Of a stretch of 36,515 bases of DNA, positions 25,390 to 33,760 are shown piece after piece. Origin of the DNA: an uncultured Phocaeicola sp. (GTDB lineage: Bacteria; Bacteroidota; Bacteroidia; Bacteroidales; Bacteroidaceae). Below the pieces are notes generated by a model. It ran no database searches. It had not been told where the DNA came from and was given only the letters and a program-made list of their open reading frames with translations. The position numbers were made by a program, and so were the translations under genes. Within the stretch, counting starts at the first letter, position 1. Each line of letters opens with the position of its first letter. The stretch is taken from NCBI GenBank assembly GCA_944320135.1, contig CALUGI010000034.1, positions 1 to 36,515 on the forward strand, in the 5' to 3' direction.

Positions 25390-25418
25390 TTGAGTTTGAT
25401 CCGAAATCGAAATTGCGT

Positions 25419-25811
25419 ATGAAGAAATTGTATTTCTATTGTTTGGTTATGATTCTTTGTTCGTCAATTAATCATCTGAGCGCACAGACCTTACAGGCTG
25501 ATTCTGACTCCATATACCTCAAAGTGGAAGAAATGCCGCAATATCCCGGCGGAACGGAAAAGATGAATGAATTCATCCGCAAAGAACTGAGAAAGCGTGT
25601 GCCAAAAGACATCAACGGAGGATGCGGCATACCGGGACGTACAGTCATGCGGTTCGTGGTCAACAAAGACGGCTCGATATCCGATATAGAGATACTAAGG
25701 TCTTTGGACCCTCTTTTGGATAAAGAGGCAGTGCGTGTCGTCAGGAAAATGCCCAAATGGATTCCGGGCAAGTGCGAAGGGAAACCCGTCATTGGCGGTT
25801 GCGTTTCATAA
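25419..25811 (+). CDS. Exported TonB C-terminal domain protein, 3' end apparently frameshifted (copy 3 of 3)
   Basis: 130 residues from the ATG at 25419. Signal peptide MKKLYFYCLVMILCSSINHLSAQ. The single TonB-C domain is very close to copy 2: EEMPQYPGGTEKMNEFIRKE, MRFVVNKDGSISDIEI, DKEAVRVVRKMPKWIPGKCEGKPV. It then ends abruptly in IGGCVS, where the other two copies have a final beta strand (VRARYTVPVMF, VRIRFVVIVSY). The +2 frame at 25793 reads WRLRFIIF, which resembles that missing strand, so a recent single-base frameshift is likely. The upstream ATG at 25380 lies inside the preceding gene and lacks a signal at the N-terminus, so it was rejected. Confidence 0.75.
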   Translation: MKKLYFYCLVMILCSSINHLSAQTLQADSDSIYLKVEEMPQYPGGTEKMNEFIRKELRKRVPKDINGGCGIPGRTVMRFVVNKDGSISDIEILRSLDPLLDKEAVRVVRKMPKWIPGKCEGKPVIGGCVS

Positions 25812-25825
25812 TCTTTGAGGAAAGG

Positions 25826-26212
25826 TCAGAACTTCTTCAGCATCGCAATCAGCATCTCCCTTTGAAGTGAGTAGGTGCGCCCGTGTTGCTGCACGTATTC
25901 CAGCAATTCCACACCGTCCTGGCGGAACTTGGCTTTCATGACCGGGTCGTTTTCCGTATCATCCGCAATCTTTAAGAGAATCACGGCGGCCAACTCGATT
26001 TTGTCCGCGCGGTCTTGACCGTCAAAGCGGGCGATTAATTCATGAATGTCCGCCGTCTTCAGTTCCTCAGTGGAAAAACCGAAAATCTGGCGGGCGATTC
26101 CGTCGTATTCCTCCCATTCCTGCTTCCGGATGGGCTTGCGGTGCAGAAGGGCTTCCACTATTGCGGAAATCACCTGCTGAATCATTCGTATCAGATAATC
26201 TTGTCTAATCAT
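25826..26212 (-). CDS. Small cytoplasmic protein of unknown function
   Basis: 128 residues, no signal peptide, mostly alpha-helical by composition. It begins MIRQDYLIRMIQQVISAIVEALL, an amphipathic helix pattern I associate with small uncharacterised proteins of Firmicutes and Bacteroidetes (possibly the DUF6483 group, unconfirmed). The middle KTADIHELIARFDGQDRADKIELAAVIL and the end EYVQQHGRTYSLQREMLIAMLKKF suggest a helical repeat such as TPR. It starts 3 bp after the stop of the upstream lipoprotein gene, so the two are co-transcribed. Convergent with the TonB-C cluster; 14 bp separate the genes and there is no obvious terminator. Confidence 0.75.
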   Translation of the reverse strand: MIRQDYLIRMIQQVISAIVEALLHRKPIRKQEWEEYDGIARQIFGFSTEELKTADIHELIARFDGQDRADKIELAAVILLKIADDTENDPVMKAKFRQDGVELLEYVQQHGRTYSLQREMLIAMLKKF

Positions 26213-26215
26213 GTC

Positions 26216-26701
26216 TCATTCCTCCATATAGAATTCTTTGGTCAAGAGCCGTTTTTTTCCGTTTTCAGTGAAGGGCCAACAGATTCTGTACCTCCCTGCG
26301 GTGTAATGATGCATATCCCTTAGCAGATGTGCGTGCTGAATCATTTCTTCCCCCGGAGCAAGTTCATATCCGACGGCATTGAACACGATGATTGTACCCT
26401 CATCGGTGGCATTCAGGTCAATTCGTTCCCATTCTTTCCCGTTCCATCGGTCAAGATAATGTTCATTTCCTGTTCGGATGGTGTGAGGCGAACTGTTTCT
26501 GACGGTCAGTCTTATTTTGTCTTCATTGGGGAGGACAGTGTCTTTCTCCAGAATGATTTCCGCCTCCTTGGAGGTTTGCCCGGCAAAAGGGATGGAGATT
26601 TGCTTGAGGGTGTCTCCATGAATATCTTCCTGCTTTCCGGAAGTGACGGTGCATGAAATCATGCTGCTTGCCGCCATAATTATGAGTATCAACTTTTTCA
26701 T
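26216..26701 (-). CDS. Small lipoprotein with Ig-like domain
   Basis: 161 residues from the ATG at 26701. MKKLILIIMAASSMISC is a lipoprotein signal with cysteine at 17. The mature part looks like a single beta-sandwich: AEIILEKDTVLPNEDKIRLTVRNSS, a WNGKEWERI segment, VFNAVGYELAPGEEMIQHAHLL and YTAGRYRICWPF. This pattern is that of the bacterial Ig-like domain in which a drug- or stress-related lipoprotein ends with G-Y-R-I/L. Role unknown. An upstream ATG at 26710 (MYSMKK) is less likely because it adds polar residues before the signal. Divergent from the XRE-cupin gene. Confidence 0.75.
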   Translation of the reverse strand: MKKLILIIMAASSMISCTVTSGKQEDIHGDTLKQISIPFAGQTSKEAEIILEKDTVLPNEDKIRLTVRNSSPHTIRTGNEHYLDRWNGKEWERIDLNATDEGTIIVFNAVGYELAPGEEMIQHAHLLRDMHHYTAGRYRICWPFTENGKKRLLTKEFYMEE

Positions 26702-26724
26702 TGAATACATTGGGCTTGTGATTG

Positions 26725-26732
26725 CAAATTTA
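26725..26732 (-). promoter_or_regulatory. -7 box of the Ig-like lipoprotein operon
   Basis: Minus strand reads TAAATTTG, a full match to TAnnTTTG, 23 bp upstream of the ATG at 26701. Confidence 0.55.
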
Positions 26733-26837
26733 CAAAATTATCAGACAGGATTGGTGCGCTTTCCATTCTTTCAGGAGAAATGGTTTATCCTGAAACTTTT
26801 TTCTCGCTTTTTTGCCTTTTGGTATCAGAATCTTTCG

Positions 26838-26845
26838 TAATTTTG
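26838..26845 (+). promoter_or_regulatory. -7 box of the XRE-cupin / acyl-CoA ligase operon
   Basis: TAATTTTG matches TAnnTTTG and lies 23 bp before the ATG at 26869. TTTG copies at 26811 and 26818 give spacers of 23 and 16 bp, neither ideal. Confidence 0.55.
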
Positions 26846-26868
26846 GCGGGAACTAACATAATCACACT

Positions 26869-27426
26869 ATGGATGAACAGATAAGACAGATTGCCGAGCG
26901 TATCTGCGGATTGCGGGATGCGCTGGATTTGACAATAGAGGAAATGGCCGGAAAGTGCGGAATGTCGGCGGATGAGTACCGCCGGATTGAATCGGGCGAG
27001 TATGACATTGCGGTCAGTACGCTCCAGAAAATAGCCCATCAGTTCGAGATTCCGTTGGATGTGCTGATGTTCGGTGAGGAACCGAAGATGAATTCCTACT
27101 TTCTTACCCGTAAGGGTACGGGTATCTCCGTGGAGCGCACCAAGGCTTATAAATATCAGTCGTTGGCTTCGGGGTTCAGAAACCGCATCGCCGATCCGTT
27201 CATTGTGACGGTGGAACCGAAACCGGAAGACACTCCCATGTATTATAATACCCATAACGGACAGGAGTTCAATCTGGTGATTGAAGGAAGGCTCCTTTTG
27301 AGCGTCAACGGAAAAGAACTGATACTGAACGAGGGCGACAGCATTTATTTCGATTCTTCATTGCCTCATGGCATGAAGGCACTCGACGGGAAAACACTGA
27401 AATTCCTGGCTGTCATTATGCAATAA
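26869..27426 (+). CDS. XRE-family transcriptional regulator with C-terminal cupin
   Basis: 185 residues. An N-terminal helix-turn-helix (about residues 8-66: [52 protein letters not shown]) is followed by a small-ligand-sensing cupin barrel (about 105-183: [46 protein letters not shown]). The cupin keeps the [13 protein letters not shown] motif. Regulators of this layout often sit next to the operon they control and sense its substrate or product. The acyl-CoA ligase starts 17 bp downstream, so autoregulation of the pair is likely (inference). Confidence 0.92.
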   Translation: MDEQIRQIAERICGLRDALDLTIEEMAGKCGMSADEYRRIESGEYDIAVSTLQKIAHQFEIPLDVLMFGEEPKMNSYFLTRKGTGISVERTKAYKYQSLASGFRNRIADPFIVTVEPKPEDTPMYYNTHNGQEFNLVIEGRLLLSVNGKELILNEGDSIYFDSSLPHGMKALDGKTLKFLAVIMQ

Positions 27427-27443
27427 CTATAAAAGTAAAAGAT

Positions 27444-29099
27444 ATGTTAGAGAGATTTCTTGAACAGACACATTTCACTTCGCAGGAAGATTTCATCAAA
27501 AACTTCAAGATAAAGGTGCCCGAAAACTTCAATTTCGGATATGATGTGGTGGATGCCTGGGCCGCTGAACAGCCGGACAAGAAGGCTCTGCTGTGGACGA
27601 ACGACAAGGGCGAGCACATCCAGTTCACGTTTGCCGACCTGAAGAAATATACCGACATGACGGCATCTTATTTCCAGAGCATCGGCATCGGCAAGGGTGA
27701 CCGCGTGATGCTGATATTGAAACGCCGTTATGAGTTCTGGTTCTCCATCATCGCTCTTCACAAAATCGGTGCGATTACGATTCCCGCCACGCATCTGCTC
27801 ACCAAGAAAGACATCGTGTACCGGTGTCAGGCTGCTGGAATCAAGGCGATTGTGGCGGCCGGAGAATCGGTCATCACCAAGCACATTGTGGATGCCATGC
27901 CTGAATCGCCTACGGTGGAAAGGCTGGTCAGTGTGGGGCCTGAGTATCCGGAAGGGTTTGAAGATTTCCACAAGGGCATTGAAAACGCCGCCCCCTTCGT
28001 GCGTCCGGAACATCCGAACTCGAATGATGACATTTCATTGATGTATTTTACTTCTGGAACTACCGGGGAACCCAAGATGGTGGCTCATGATTTCACTTAT
28101 CCGCTGGGACATATCGCCACCGGATGCTATTGGCACAACCTGAACGAGAACAGCCTGCATTTCACCATTGCCGATACGGGATGGGGAAAGGCGGTATGGG
28201 GGAAACTTTACGGCCAGATGATTGCAGGGGCGAACATTTTCGTGTACGACCATGAGAAGTTCACTCCGGCCGACATTCTCCAGAAGATACATGACTATCA
28301 TATCACTTCGCTCTGTGCGCCTCCTACCATCTACCGTTTCCTGATTCGGGAAGACCTGACCAAATACGACCTCTCTTCATTGGAATACTGCACTACGGCG
28401 GGTGAGGCTCTGAACTATTCGGTGTATGAGACTTTCAAGAAGATTACGGGTATCCGTCTGATGGAAGGGTTCGGACAGACGGAGACTACGCTTACGCTTG
28501 CCACTTTCCCATGGATGGACCCGAAACCCGGAAGTATGGGCGTTCCCAATCCGCAGTACGATATTGACTTGCTGAAGCCCGACGGACGTTCGGCGGAGGA
28601 TGGTGAGCAGGGACAGATTGTGGTGCGTACCGACAAGGGAAAGCCGCTGGGCCTGTTCAAGGAATATTACCGTGACCCTGCTCTGACGAAGGCCACTTGG
28701 CACGACGGAGTATATTATACGGGTGATGTGGCTTGGCGTGACGAGGACGGATACTATTGGTTTGTGGGGCGTGCCGATGATGTCATCAAGAGTTCCGGTT
28801 ACCGTATCGGCCCGTTCGAGGTGGAAAGTGCGCTGATGACCCATCCGGCGGTAGTGGAATGTGCCATTACGGGCGTGCCCGATGAAATCCGGGGACAGGT
28901 GGTGAAGGCGACCATTGTCCTGTCGAAAGAATACAAGTTGAAAGCCGGTCCGGAGCTGATAAAAGAGTTGCAGGACCATGTGAAGCGTGTCACGGCTCCT
29001 TACAAGTATCCGCGTGTCATCGAGTTCGTAGACGAATTGCCGAAGACTATCAGCGGGAAGATTCGCCGCGTGGAAATCCGTCAGAAAGACAATAAATAA
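27444..29099 (+). CDS. AMP-forming acyl-CoA synthetase (acetyl/medium-chain ACSM-like)
   Basis: Activates a carboxylic acid to its CoA thioester with ATP, through an acyl-AMP. 551 residues, typical of the ACSM/medium-chain branch. The AMP-binding P-loop is [12 protein letters not shown] (201-212). Others are EGFGQTETT in the A5 motif, [14 protein letters not shown] followed by [22 protein letters not shown] (hinge and A8), and the C-terminal catalytic lysine in [13 protein letters not shown] (K539). No targeting signal. It is co-transcribed with the XRE-cupin regulator. The acid used is not evident; aromatic or branched-chain acids are possible for the family. Confidence 0.92.
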   Translation: MLERFLEQTHFTSQEDFIKNFKIKVPENFNFGYDVVDAWAAEQPDKKALLWTNDKGEHIQFTFADLKKYTDMTASYFQSIGIGKGDRVMLILKRRYEFWFSIIALHKIGAITIPATHLLTKKDIVYRCQAAGIKAIVAAGESVITKHIVDAMPESPTVERLVSVGPEYPEGFEDFHKGIENAAPFVRPEHPNSNDDISLMYFTSGTTGEPKMVAHDFTYPLGHIATGCYWHNLNENSLHFTIADTGWGKAVWGKLYGQMIAGANIFVYDHEKFTPADILQKIHDYHITSLCAPPTIYRFLIREDLTKYDLSSLEYCTTAGEALNYSVYETFKKITGIRLMEGFGQTETTLTLATFPWMDPKPGSMGVPNPQYDIDLLKPDGRSAEDGEQGQIVVRTDKGKPLGLFKEYYRDPALTKATWHDGVYYTGDVAWRDEDGYYWFVGRADDVIKSSGYRIGPFEVESALMTHPAVVECAITGVPDEIRGQVVKATIVLSKEYKLKAGPELIKELQDHVKRVTAPYKYPRVIEFVDELPKTISGKIRRVEIRQKDNK

Positions 29100-29121
29100 A
29101 AACGCTGCTTTTAAAAGGTCT

Positions 29122-29170
29122 CAGGAGGCATTGCAGAACGGCGTCCGTTCTGTATGCCTCCTGTCTTTTT
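29122..29170. terminator. Bidirectional terminator between acyl-CoA ligase and dgt
   Basis: CAGGAGGCAT (29122-29131) pairs with ATGCCTCCTG (29154-29163), with an inner stem CAGAACGG / CCGTTCTG, followed by TCTTTTT. It lies between two convergent genes. Confidence 0.85.
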
Positions 29171-29176
29171 ATGCCC

Positions 29177-30508
29177 TCACACTGCCGGAAGGCTGTTCCC
29201 GTTGATTTTCCGGTAGAGGTCGAGGGCATACACGTCGGTCATTCCGGAGATATAGTCGAGCACGGCCTGTATTTTCGCATAAAGGGTGGGCGCCTGTATC
29301 TCATATTGCTTGGATACCCGGTTGATGAGCAGCTGGGAGTAGGCTTTTTCCGGATAGCGCACCGCATCAATCATCAAGTCGACAAGCGTGGTGATGACCT
29401 GATAACCGGCCAGTTCGATATCCACCACATCCTTCGAAAAGTAAATCTTGTCGAAAGCCGTCCGCGAGCAGTTTTCGTATGCTTCCTTCACCCGGTCGGG
29501 CAGACGCGAGATGAGCGTCCCCTCAAACGTCCCTTCCAAGATGCTTTCCTCGTAGGTCACGAACGTCCGTACACACTCCTTTATCAGCACGCCTATGGCC
29601 GAGGTGCGGAGGTATGCAATCTGTTCGTTCGTGTCGCTCACCATGCTGCATATCTTTTCCACCCTTTCCATGCGTTGGGGCGTGAAGAAGCGGCAATACA
29701 AGTCTTTGGTTTGTTCCGTAGTCAGAATTTTCAGCTTGTGCGCGTCCTCAATGTCCATCATCTGATAGCAGATGTCGTCGGCGGCCTCCACCAAATACAC
29801 TAACGGATGGCGGGCATAACGCAACGGCTCGCCCTCTTTGCTGAGACGTTTGATGCCCAAATCTTCCGCTATCCGCTTGAAGTCTTCTTCTTCGCTCAAG
29901 AAGAAACCGAACTTCTGCTTCTTCCCTGCAAGCCGCGACGAGAACGGATATTTCACGATGGCCGCCAGCGTGGAATAAGTCATGACGAAACCTCCCGGAC
30001 GGCGGCCTTGGAACTGGTGGGTGAGCAGGCGGAAGGCATTGGCGTTGCCCTCGAAATGGGTGAGGTCTTCCCACTCGGCATCCGTCAGAAGCGGACGGAG
30101 CGTCATGCCCTTGCCTTCGGAAAAATAAGTGCCGATGGCTTTCTCGCCGGAATGTCCGAAAGGCGGATTGCCCAAGTCGTGCGCCAGACAAGCGGCCGAC
30201 ACGATGGAACCGATTTCCGATATATGTGTATCCGCCAGTTCGGGATGCTTCTTCAGCAGTTCGATGGCGATGTCGTTTCCCAACGAGCGTCCCACGCACG
30301 ACACTTCCAAGCTATGAGTCAGCCGGTTGTGGACGAAGATGCTTCCCGGAAGCGGGAACACTTGGGTCTTGTTCTGCAAACGGCGGAAGGGAGCGGAAAA
30401 TATCAGCCGGTCGTAATCGCGCTGAAACTCGGTACGGTCGTCTTTCCGGGCCTCGTGCAGAAATTCAAGCCCGAAGCGCTTGTTGGATATGAGTTGTTTC
30501 CAGTTCAT
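29177..30508 (-). CDS. dgt: Deoxyguanosinetriphosphate triphosphohydrolase (dGTPase)
   Basis: HD-domain enzyme that hydrolyses dGTP (or other dNTPs) to deoxynucleoside and triphosphate, controlling nucleotide pools. 443 residues. N-terminal signature RTEFQRDYDRLIFSAPFRRLQNKTQVFPL, then HNRLTHSLEVSCVGRSLG with the first metal histidine, the HD pair in ACLAHDLGNPPFGHSGE, and a later VEAADDICYQMMDIEDAH (metal aspartate). It is divergent from dut, the other dNTP-sanitation gene here. Start MNWKQLISNKRFG is the only good one, with the promoter about 105 bp upstream. Confidence 0.95.
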   Translation of the reverse strand: MNWKQLISNKRFGLEFLHEARKDDRTEFQRDYDRLIFSAPFRRLQNKTQVFPLPGSIFVHNRLTHSLEVSCVGRSLGNDIAIELLKKHPELADTHISEIGSIVSAACLAHDLGNPPFGHSGEKAIGTYFSEGKGMTLRPLLTDAEWEDLTHFEGNANAFRLLTHQFQGRRPGGFVMTYSTLAAIVKYPFSSRLAGKKQKFGFFLSEEEDFKRIAEDLGIKRLSKEGEPLRYARHPLVYLVEAADDICYQMMDIEDAHKLKILTTEQTKDLYCRFFTPQRMERVEKICSMVSDTNEQIAYLRTSAIGVLIKECVRTFVTYEESILEGTFEGTLISRLPDRVKEAYENCSRTAFDKIYFSKDVVDIELAGYQVITTLVDLMIDAVRYPEKAYSQLLINRVSKQYEIQAPTLYAKIQAVLDYISGMTDVYALDLYRKINGNSLPAV

Positions 30509-30534
30509 TGCTTTTCTCTTATGCGGGTTTTTAT

Positions 30535-30606
30535 AAAACGTCGGGGGCTTTGATCGGAATGCCCCGGCGTTTCAATCGAAACGTCGCGGCATTCTATGCC
30601 TGAAAC
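30535..30606. repeat. Tandem palindromic repeat units, copy 3 of a repeat family
   Basis: First unit: AAACGTCGGGGGC (30536-30548) pairs with GCCCCGGCGTTT (30561-30572). Second unit: GAAACGTCGCGGCATTCTAT and TGCCTGAAAC (30578-30606), which aligns with the left half of the palindrome at 13929 (about 22 of 26 positions when gaps are allowed). It lies between divergent dgt and dut and would be transcribed in the dgt leader. Not a standard terminator position. Confidence 0.6.
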
Positions 30607-30613
30607 TTGGACA

Positions 30614-30621
30614 CAAAAATA
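30614..30621 (-). promoter_or_regulatory. -7 box of dgt
   Basis: Minus strand reads TATTTTTG, matching TAnnTTTG. The resulting transcript would carry a leader of about 100 nt containing the palindromic repeats at 30535-30606. Confidence 0.5.
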
Positions 30622-30697
30622 TAAAAAAATGGTAAATGGCGCTATTAATCCCGTGGAATGTGTAAATTCGCATTCTTAAAAATATATTTCTGAAAGA

Positions 30698-31132
30698 ATG
30701 AAAATACAAATCATAAACAAATCGAAACATCCGTTGCCCCGATACGCCACAAACTTGTCGGCCGGAATGGACCTCCGCGCAAACATTGACAATCCCATCG
30801 TACTGAAACCTCTGGCACGCTGTCTGGTGCCGACCGGTCTGTATGTGGCCATTCCTGCCGGATATGAAGCGCAGGTACGCCCACGGAGCGGACTGGCCAT
30901 CAAGAAGGGCGTCACGGTGCTCAATTCTCCGGGCACGATTGACGCGGACTACCGAGGGGAGATATGCGTAATCATGGTCAACCTCTCGGCGGAAGACTTC
31001 GTGATTGAAGACGGGGAACGCATCGCCCAGATGGTCATCGCACGCCACGAACAGGCCGAATGGCAGGAAGTGGAAGTGCTGGACGACACGGAACGGGGCG
31101 CGGGAGGCTTCGGGCATACAGGAACGGTATAA
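30698..31132 (+). CDS. dut: dUTP diphosphatase
   Basis: Hydrolyses dUTP to dUMP and pyrophosphate, keeping uracil out of DNA and feeding dTMP synthesis. 144 residues, the trimeric type. All five motifs are visible: AGMDLRA (motif 1), [11 protein letters not shown] (2), [15 protein letters not shown] (3), ERIAQMVI (4) and [10 protein letters not shown] (5). First gene of a four-gene operon; the TPR lipoprotein starts 13 bp after its stop. Divergent from dgt. A poor -7-like TAAATTCG at about 30662-30669 could be its promoter. Confidence 0.96.
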   Translation: MKIQIINKSKHPLPRYATNLSAGMDLRANIDNPIVLKPLARCLVPTGLYVAIPAGYEAQVRPRSGLAIKKGVTVLNSPGTIDADYRGEICVIMVNLSAEDFVIEDGERIAQMVIARHEQAEWQEVEVLDDTERGAGGFGHTGTV

Positions 31133-31145
31133 GAACGAAGAAAAG

Positions 31146-32921
31146 ATGCGAAAGATTTTCTATCTATTGGGTATGGTTGTCCTGCTCGTGTCGTGCGGCA
31201 CTACGGGAAGACACGCGGCGGTGAAGCCCGTGCCGGAGAAAGACCCGCTGACATACGAGCAGCGCAGGAAGTTCGACTATTTCTTCCTCGAAGCGTTGCG
31301 CATGAAGCAGAAGGAGGACTACGACGCGGCCTTCGAGCTTTACCGCCATTGTCTGGACATCTATCCGCAATCGGCGGCGGCCTTGTATGAAATCTCACGC
31401 TTCTATATGGCGTTGGGTCAAGAGAAGAAGGGAGAGAAAGCTATGAAGGAAGCCGTGCGCTCGGACGAAACGAACTTCTGGTACAAACAGACATTGGCAG
31501 CCTATTACCAACAGAAGCGTGACGTGCCCAAAGCCATCGCAGTGTACGAAGACATGGCCCGCCAGTTTCCCTCGCGCCTGGAGCCGCTGATATCTTTGGT
31601 CGACCTGTACGGCCAAACCAAAAGCTATCCGGAAGAAATCAAGGCTTTGAACCGCCTGGAAGAGCTTGACGGAAAATCAGAGCAAATCAGTATGGAGAAG
31701 TTCCGCTGCTACTTGCAGATGGGCGACAAGGAGAAGGCTTTCAACGAGATAGAGAGTCTCTCGAAAGAATATCCCTACGACATGAGCTACCGGAACATCT
31801 TGGGCGACGTCTATTTGGACAACGGAAAAACGCAGGAGGCATACGACACCTACCAGCGCATACTTGAGGAAGTGCCCGGTTACGCGCCTACGGTTATCTC
31901 GCTCGCCCAATACTACAAGAAAACCGGAAACGACAGCCTCTACCGGGCGCAGATAGACACGATTCTCGTCAACGACAACGTGCTCCCGGACACGAAGATG
32001 GAACTTATGCGCCAGCTCATCCTCATCTCAGAACAAACCACGAAAGACAGCACGAAGATTGTCGGCCTTTTCAAACGGATATTGGAACGCCCCCAGCAAA
32101 ACGCCGATTTGGCCATGCTCTGCGCCCAATATATGATTAGCAAAAAGATGGAGAAGGAATCGGTGCCGGTGCTGAACCAGATTCTTTCAATCGATCCCGA
32201 AAACAAGCCTGCCCGCCTGCAACTGCTTTCCTATGCCATCCGCGACAACGATATGGATGAAGTGGTTCGGGTAGCCGCCCCTGCACTGGAATACAATCCC
32301 GACGCGATGGAGTTCTACTACTACTTGGGCCTGGCCTATTATCAGAAGAAGGAAACCGAAAAGGCACTCGACGTGTTCCGCAAAGGCATCAGGCAGGTAA
32401 ACGAGAAAAGCGACAAGAATATCGTATCCGATTTCTACGCCATTTTGGGCGACATCTACAGCACAAAGGAAATGAAGGCCGAAGCCTATGCAGCCTACGA
32501 TTCCGCATTAGTGTATAACCCGGACAACATCGCCACACTGAACAATTATGCCTATTACCTGTCGGTGGAGCGGAAAGACCTCGACAAGGCGGAGGAAATG
32601 AGTTACCGCACGGTAAAAGCGGAACCCGAAAACGCCACTTATTTAGATACCTACGCATGGATACTGTTCGAAAAGGCCCGCTACACCGAAGCGCGCATCT
32701 ACATCGAACAGGCCATGAGGAACGGAGGCGACACAAGCCAAGTCATCGTGGAGCATTGCGGCGATATTTATTATATGCTGGGCGAAAAGGACAAAGCGCT
32801 CGAATATTGGAAGAAAGCGGAAGGGATGGACCCTGCCGATGACGGCTCCACTCCGCGCACAGAAGCCGAGCTGAAACGCTTGAAACGGAAAATAGCTTTA
32901 AAGAAATACATAGCCGAATGA
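31146..32921 (+). CDS. TPR-repeat lipoprotein
   Basis: 591 residues from the ATG at 31146. The signal MRKIFYLLGMVVLLVSC gives a lipoprotein cysteine at 17. Tetratricopeptide repeats fill the rest, for example DAAFELYRHCLDIYPQSAAALYEI, KAIAVYEDMARQFPSRLEPLI, KALDVFRKGIRQV and AEAYAAYDSALVYNPDNIATLNNYAYYLS. Such proteins act as scaffolds in envelope complexes; no specific partner is known. The frame is open further upstream (from 31005, inside dut), but the lipoprotein signal fixes the start. It overlaps the next gene by 4 bp (ATGA), so translation is coupled. Confidence 0.9.
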   Translation: MRKIFYLLGMVVLLVSCGTTGRHAAVKPVPEKDPLTYEQRRKFDYFFLEALRMKQKEDYDAAFELYRHCLDIYPQSAAALYEISRFYMALGQEKKGEKAMKEAVRSDETNFWYKQTLAAYYQQKRDVPKAIAVYEDMARQFPSRLEPLISLVDLYGQTKSYPEEIKALNRLEELDGKSEQISMEKFRCYLQMGDKEKAFNEIESLSKEYPYDMSYRNILGDVYLDNGKTQEAYDTYQRILEEVPGYAPTVISLAQYYKKTGNDSLYRAQIDTILVNDNVLPDTKMELMRQLILISEQTTKDSTKIVGLFKRILERPQQNADLAMLCAQYMISKKMEKESVPVLNQILSIDPENKPARLQLLSYAIRDNDMDEVVRVAAPALEYNPDAMEFYYYLGLAYYQKKETEKALDVFRKGIRQVNEKSDKNIVSDFYAILGDIYSTKEMKAEAYAAYDSALVYNPDNIATLNNYAYYLSVERKDLDKAEEMSYRTVKAEPENATYLDTYAWILFEKARYTEARIYIEQAMRNGGDTSQVIVEHCGDIYYMLGEKDKALEYWKKAEGMDPADDGSTPRTEAELKRLKRKIALKKYIAE

Positions 32922-33751
32922 AAACATCTTTCTTACGTTATATCGGAATCATGGCGGTCGTCTTGCTTGCTGCGGCGTGTTCTTCTTCGCGCCATGCCGG
33001 AAAGTCGCCAATGATCGGAAACCTGAAAGGCGAAGAATATATAGAAAAAATTATCGAGTACGCTCCTCGCTGGCAAGCAGTGACGGGCAAGGTCGCTTTC
33101 GGCCTGAATATGGGAAGCAAAGGCTCCGCCAGCCTGAACGCCACGCTCCGCATGAAGAAGGGAGAGGTCATCCAATTGTCCGTAGCCCCTCTGCTGGGCA
33201 TCGAAGTGGCGCGGATGGAAATCACCCCCGACCGCATCCTTGCCGTCGACCGCCTGCACAAGCGTTACGTGGAGGTATCTTTTGAAGAATTGGGCGGGAT
33301 GCTCCAGACAGATATTGACTTCAATGTGTTGCAGTCCTTGTTCATGAATGAAATCTTCCTTCCCGGAAAGCCTCAACTTGAAGCGGGCGATGTGCGCCGT
33401 TTCAGCGTATTCTCAGAAGGAAACCAGGCGGTAATCATCCCCAAGTCCTCCCGCAATTTATCATATCGGTTCTTCACGGGAGCTGAAAGCGGCCTTCTCG
33501 AAAAGACCCGTGTGGGTCTTATGGGGATGGACGGCTATGCGTTGGAATGGGAGTACGGCGACTTCTCCAAACTCGACGGGAAACCTTTTCCGCGACACAT
33601 CGCGGCACGGGTGACGGGCAAGGGCTATTCGCTCGACATGAGGCTCTCGCGTCTGTCCACGAACGGCGACTGGGAATCCACAAGCGGATTGTCGTCGAAA
33701 TACCGGAAGATGGAATTGCACGAATTGATGGAGCTTTTGATTAAGAAATAA
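32918..33751 (+). CDS. DUF4292 lipoprotein (LolB/LppX-like fold)
   Basis: 277 residues. MKTSFLRYIGIMAVVLLAAAC is a lipoprotein signal with cysteine at 21. The mature protein, with SLNATLRMKKGEVIQLSVAPLLGIEVARMEITPDRILAVDR followed by RYVEVSFEELGG, fits the DUF4292 family. These proteins resemble the half-barrel lipid-carrier fold of LolB and LppX, so a role in lipoprotein or lipid handling at the envelope is suggested (inference). The start codon overlaps the stop of the TPR gene by 4 bp; the EnvC-like gene follows after 9 bp. Confidence 0.88.
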   Translation: MKTSFLRYIGIMAVVLLAAACSSSRHAGKSPMIGNLKGEEYIEKIIEYAPRWQAVTGKVAFGLNMGSKGSASLNATLRMKKGEVIQLSVAPLLGIEVARMEITPDRILAVDRLHKRYVEVSFEELGGMLQTDIDFNVLQSLFMNEIFLPGKPQLEAGDVRRFSVFSEGNQAVIIPKSSRNLSYRFFTGAESGLLEKTRVGLMGMDGYALEWEYGDFSKLDGKPFPRHIAARVTGKGYSLDMRLSRLSTNGDWESTSGLSSKYRKMELHELMELLIKK

Positions 33752-33760
33752 ACGTCGGAT

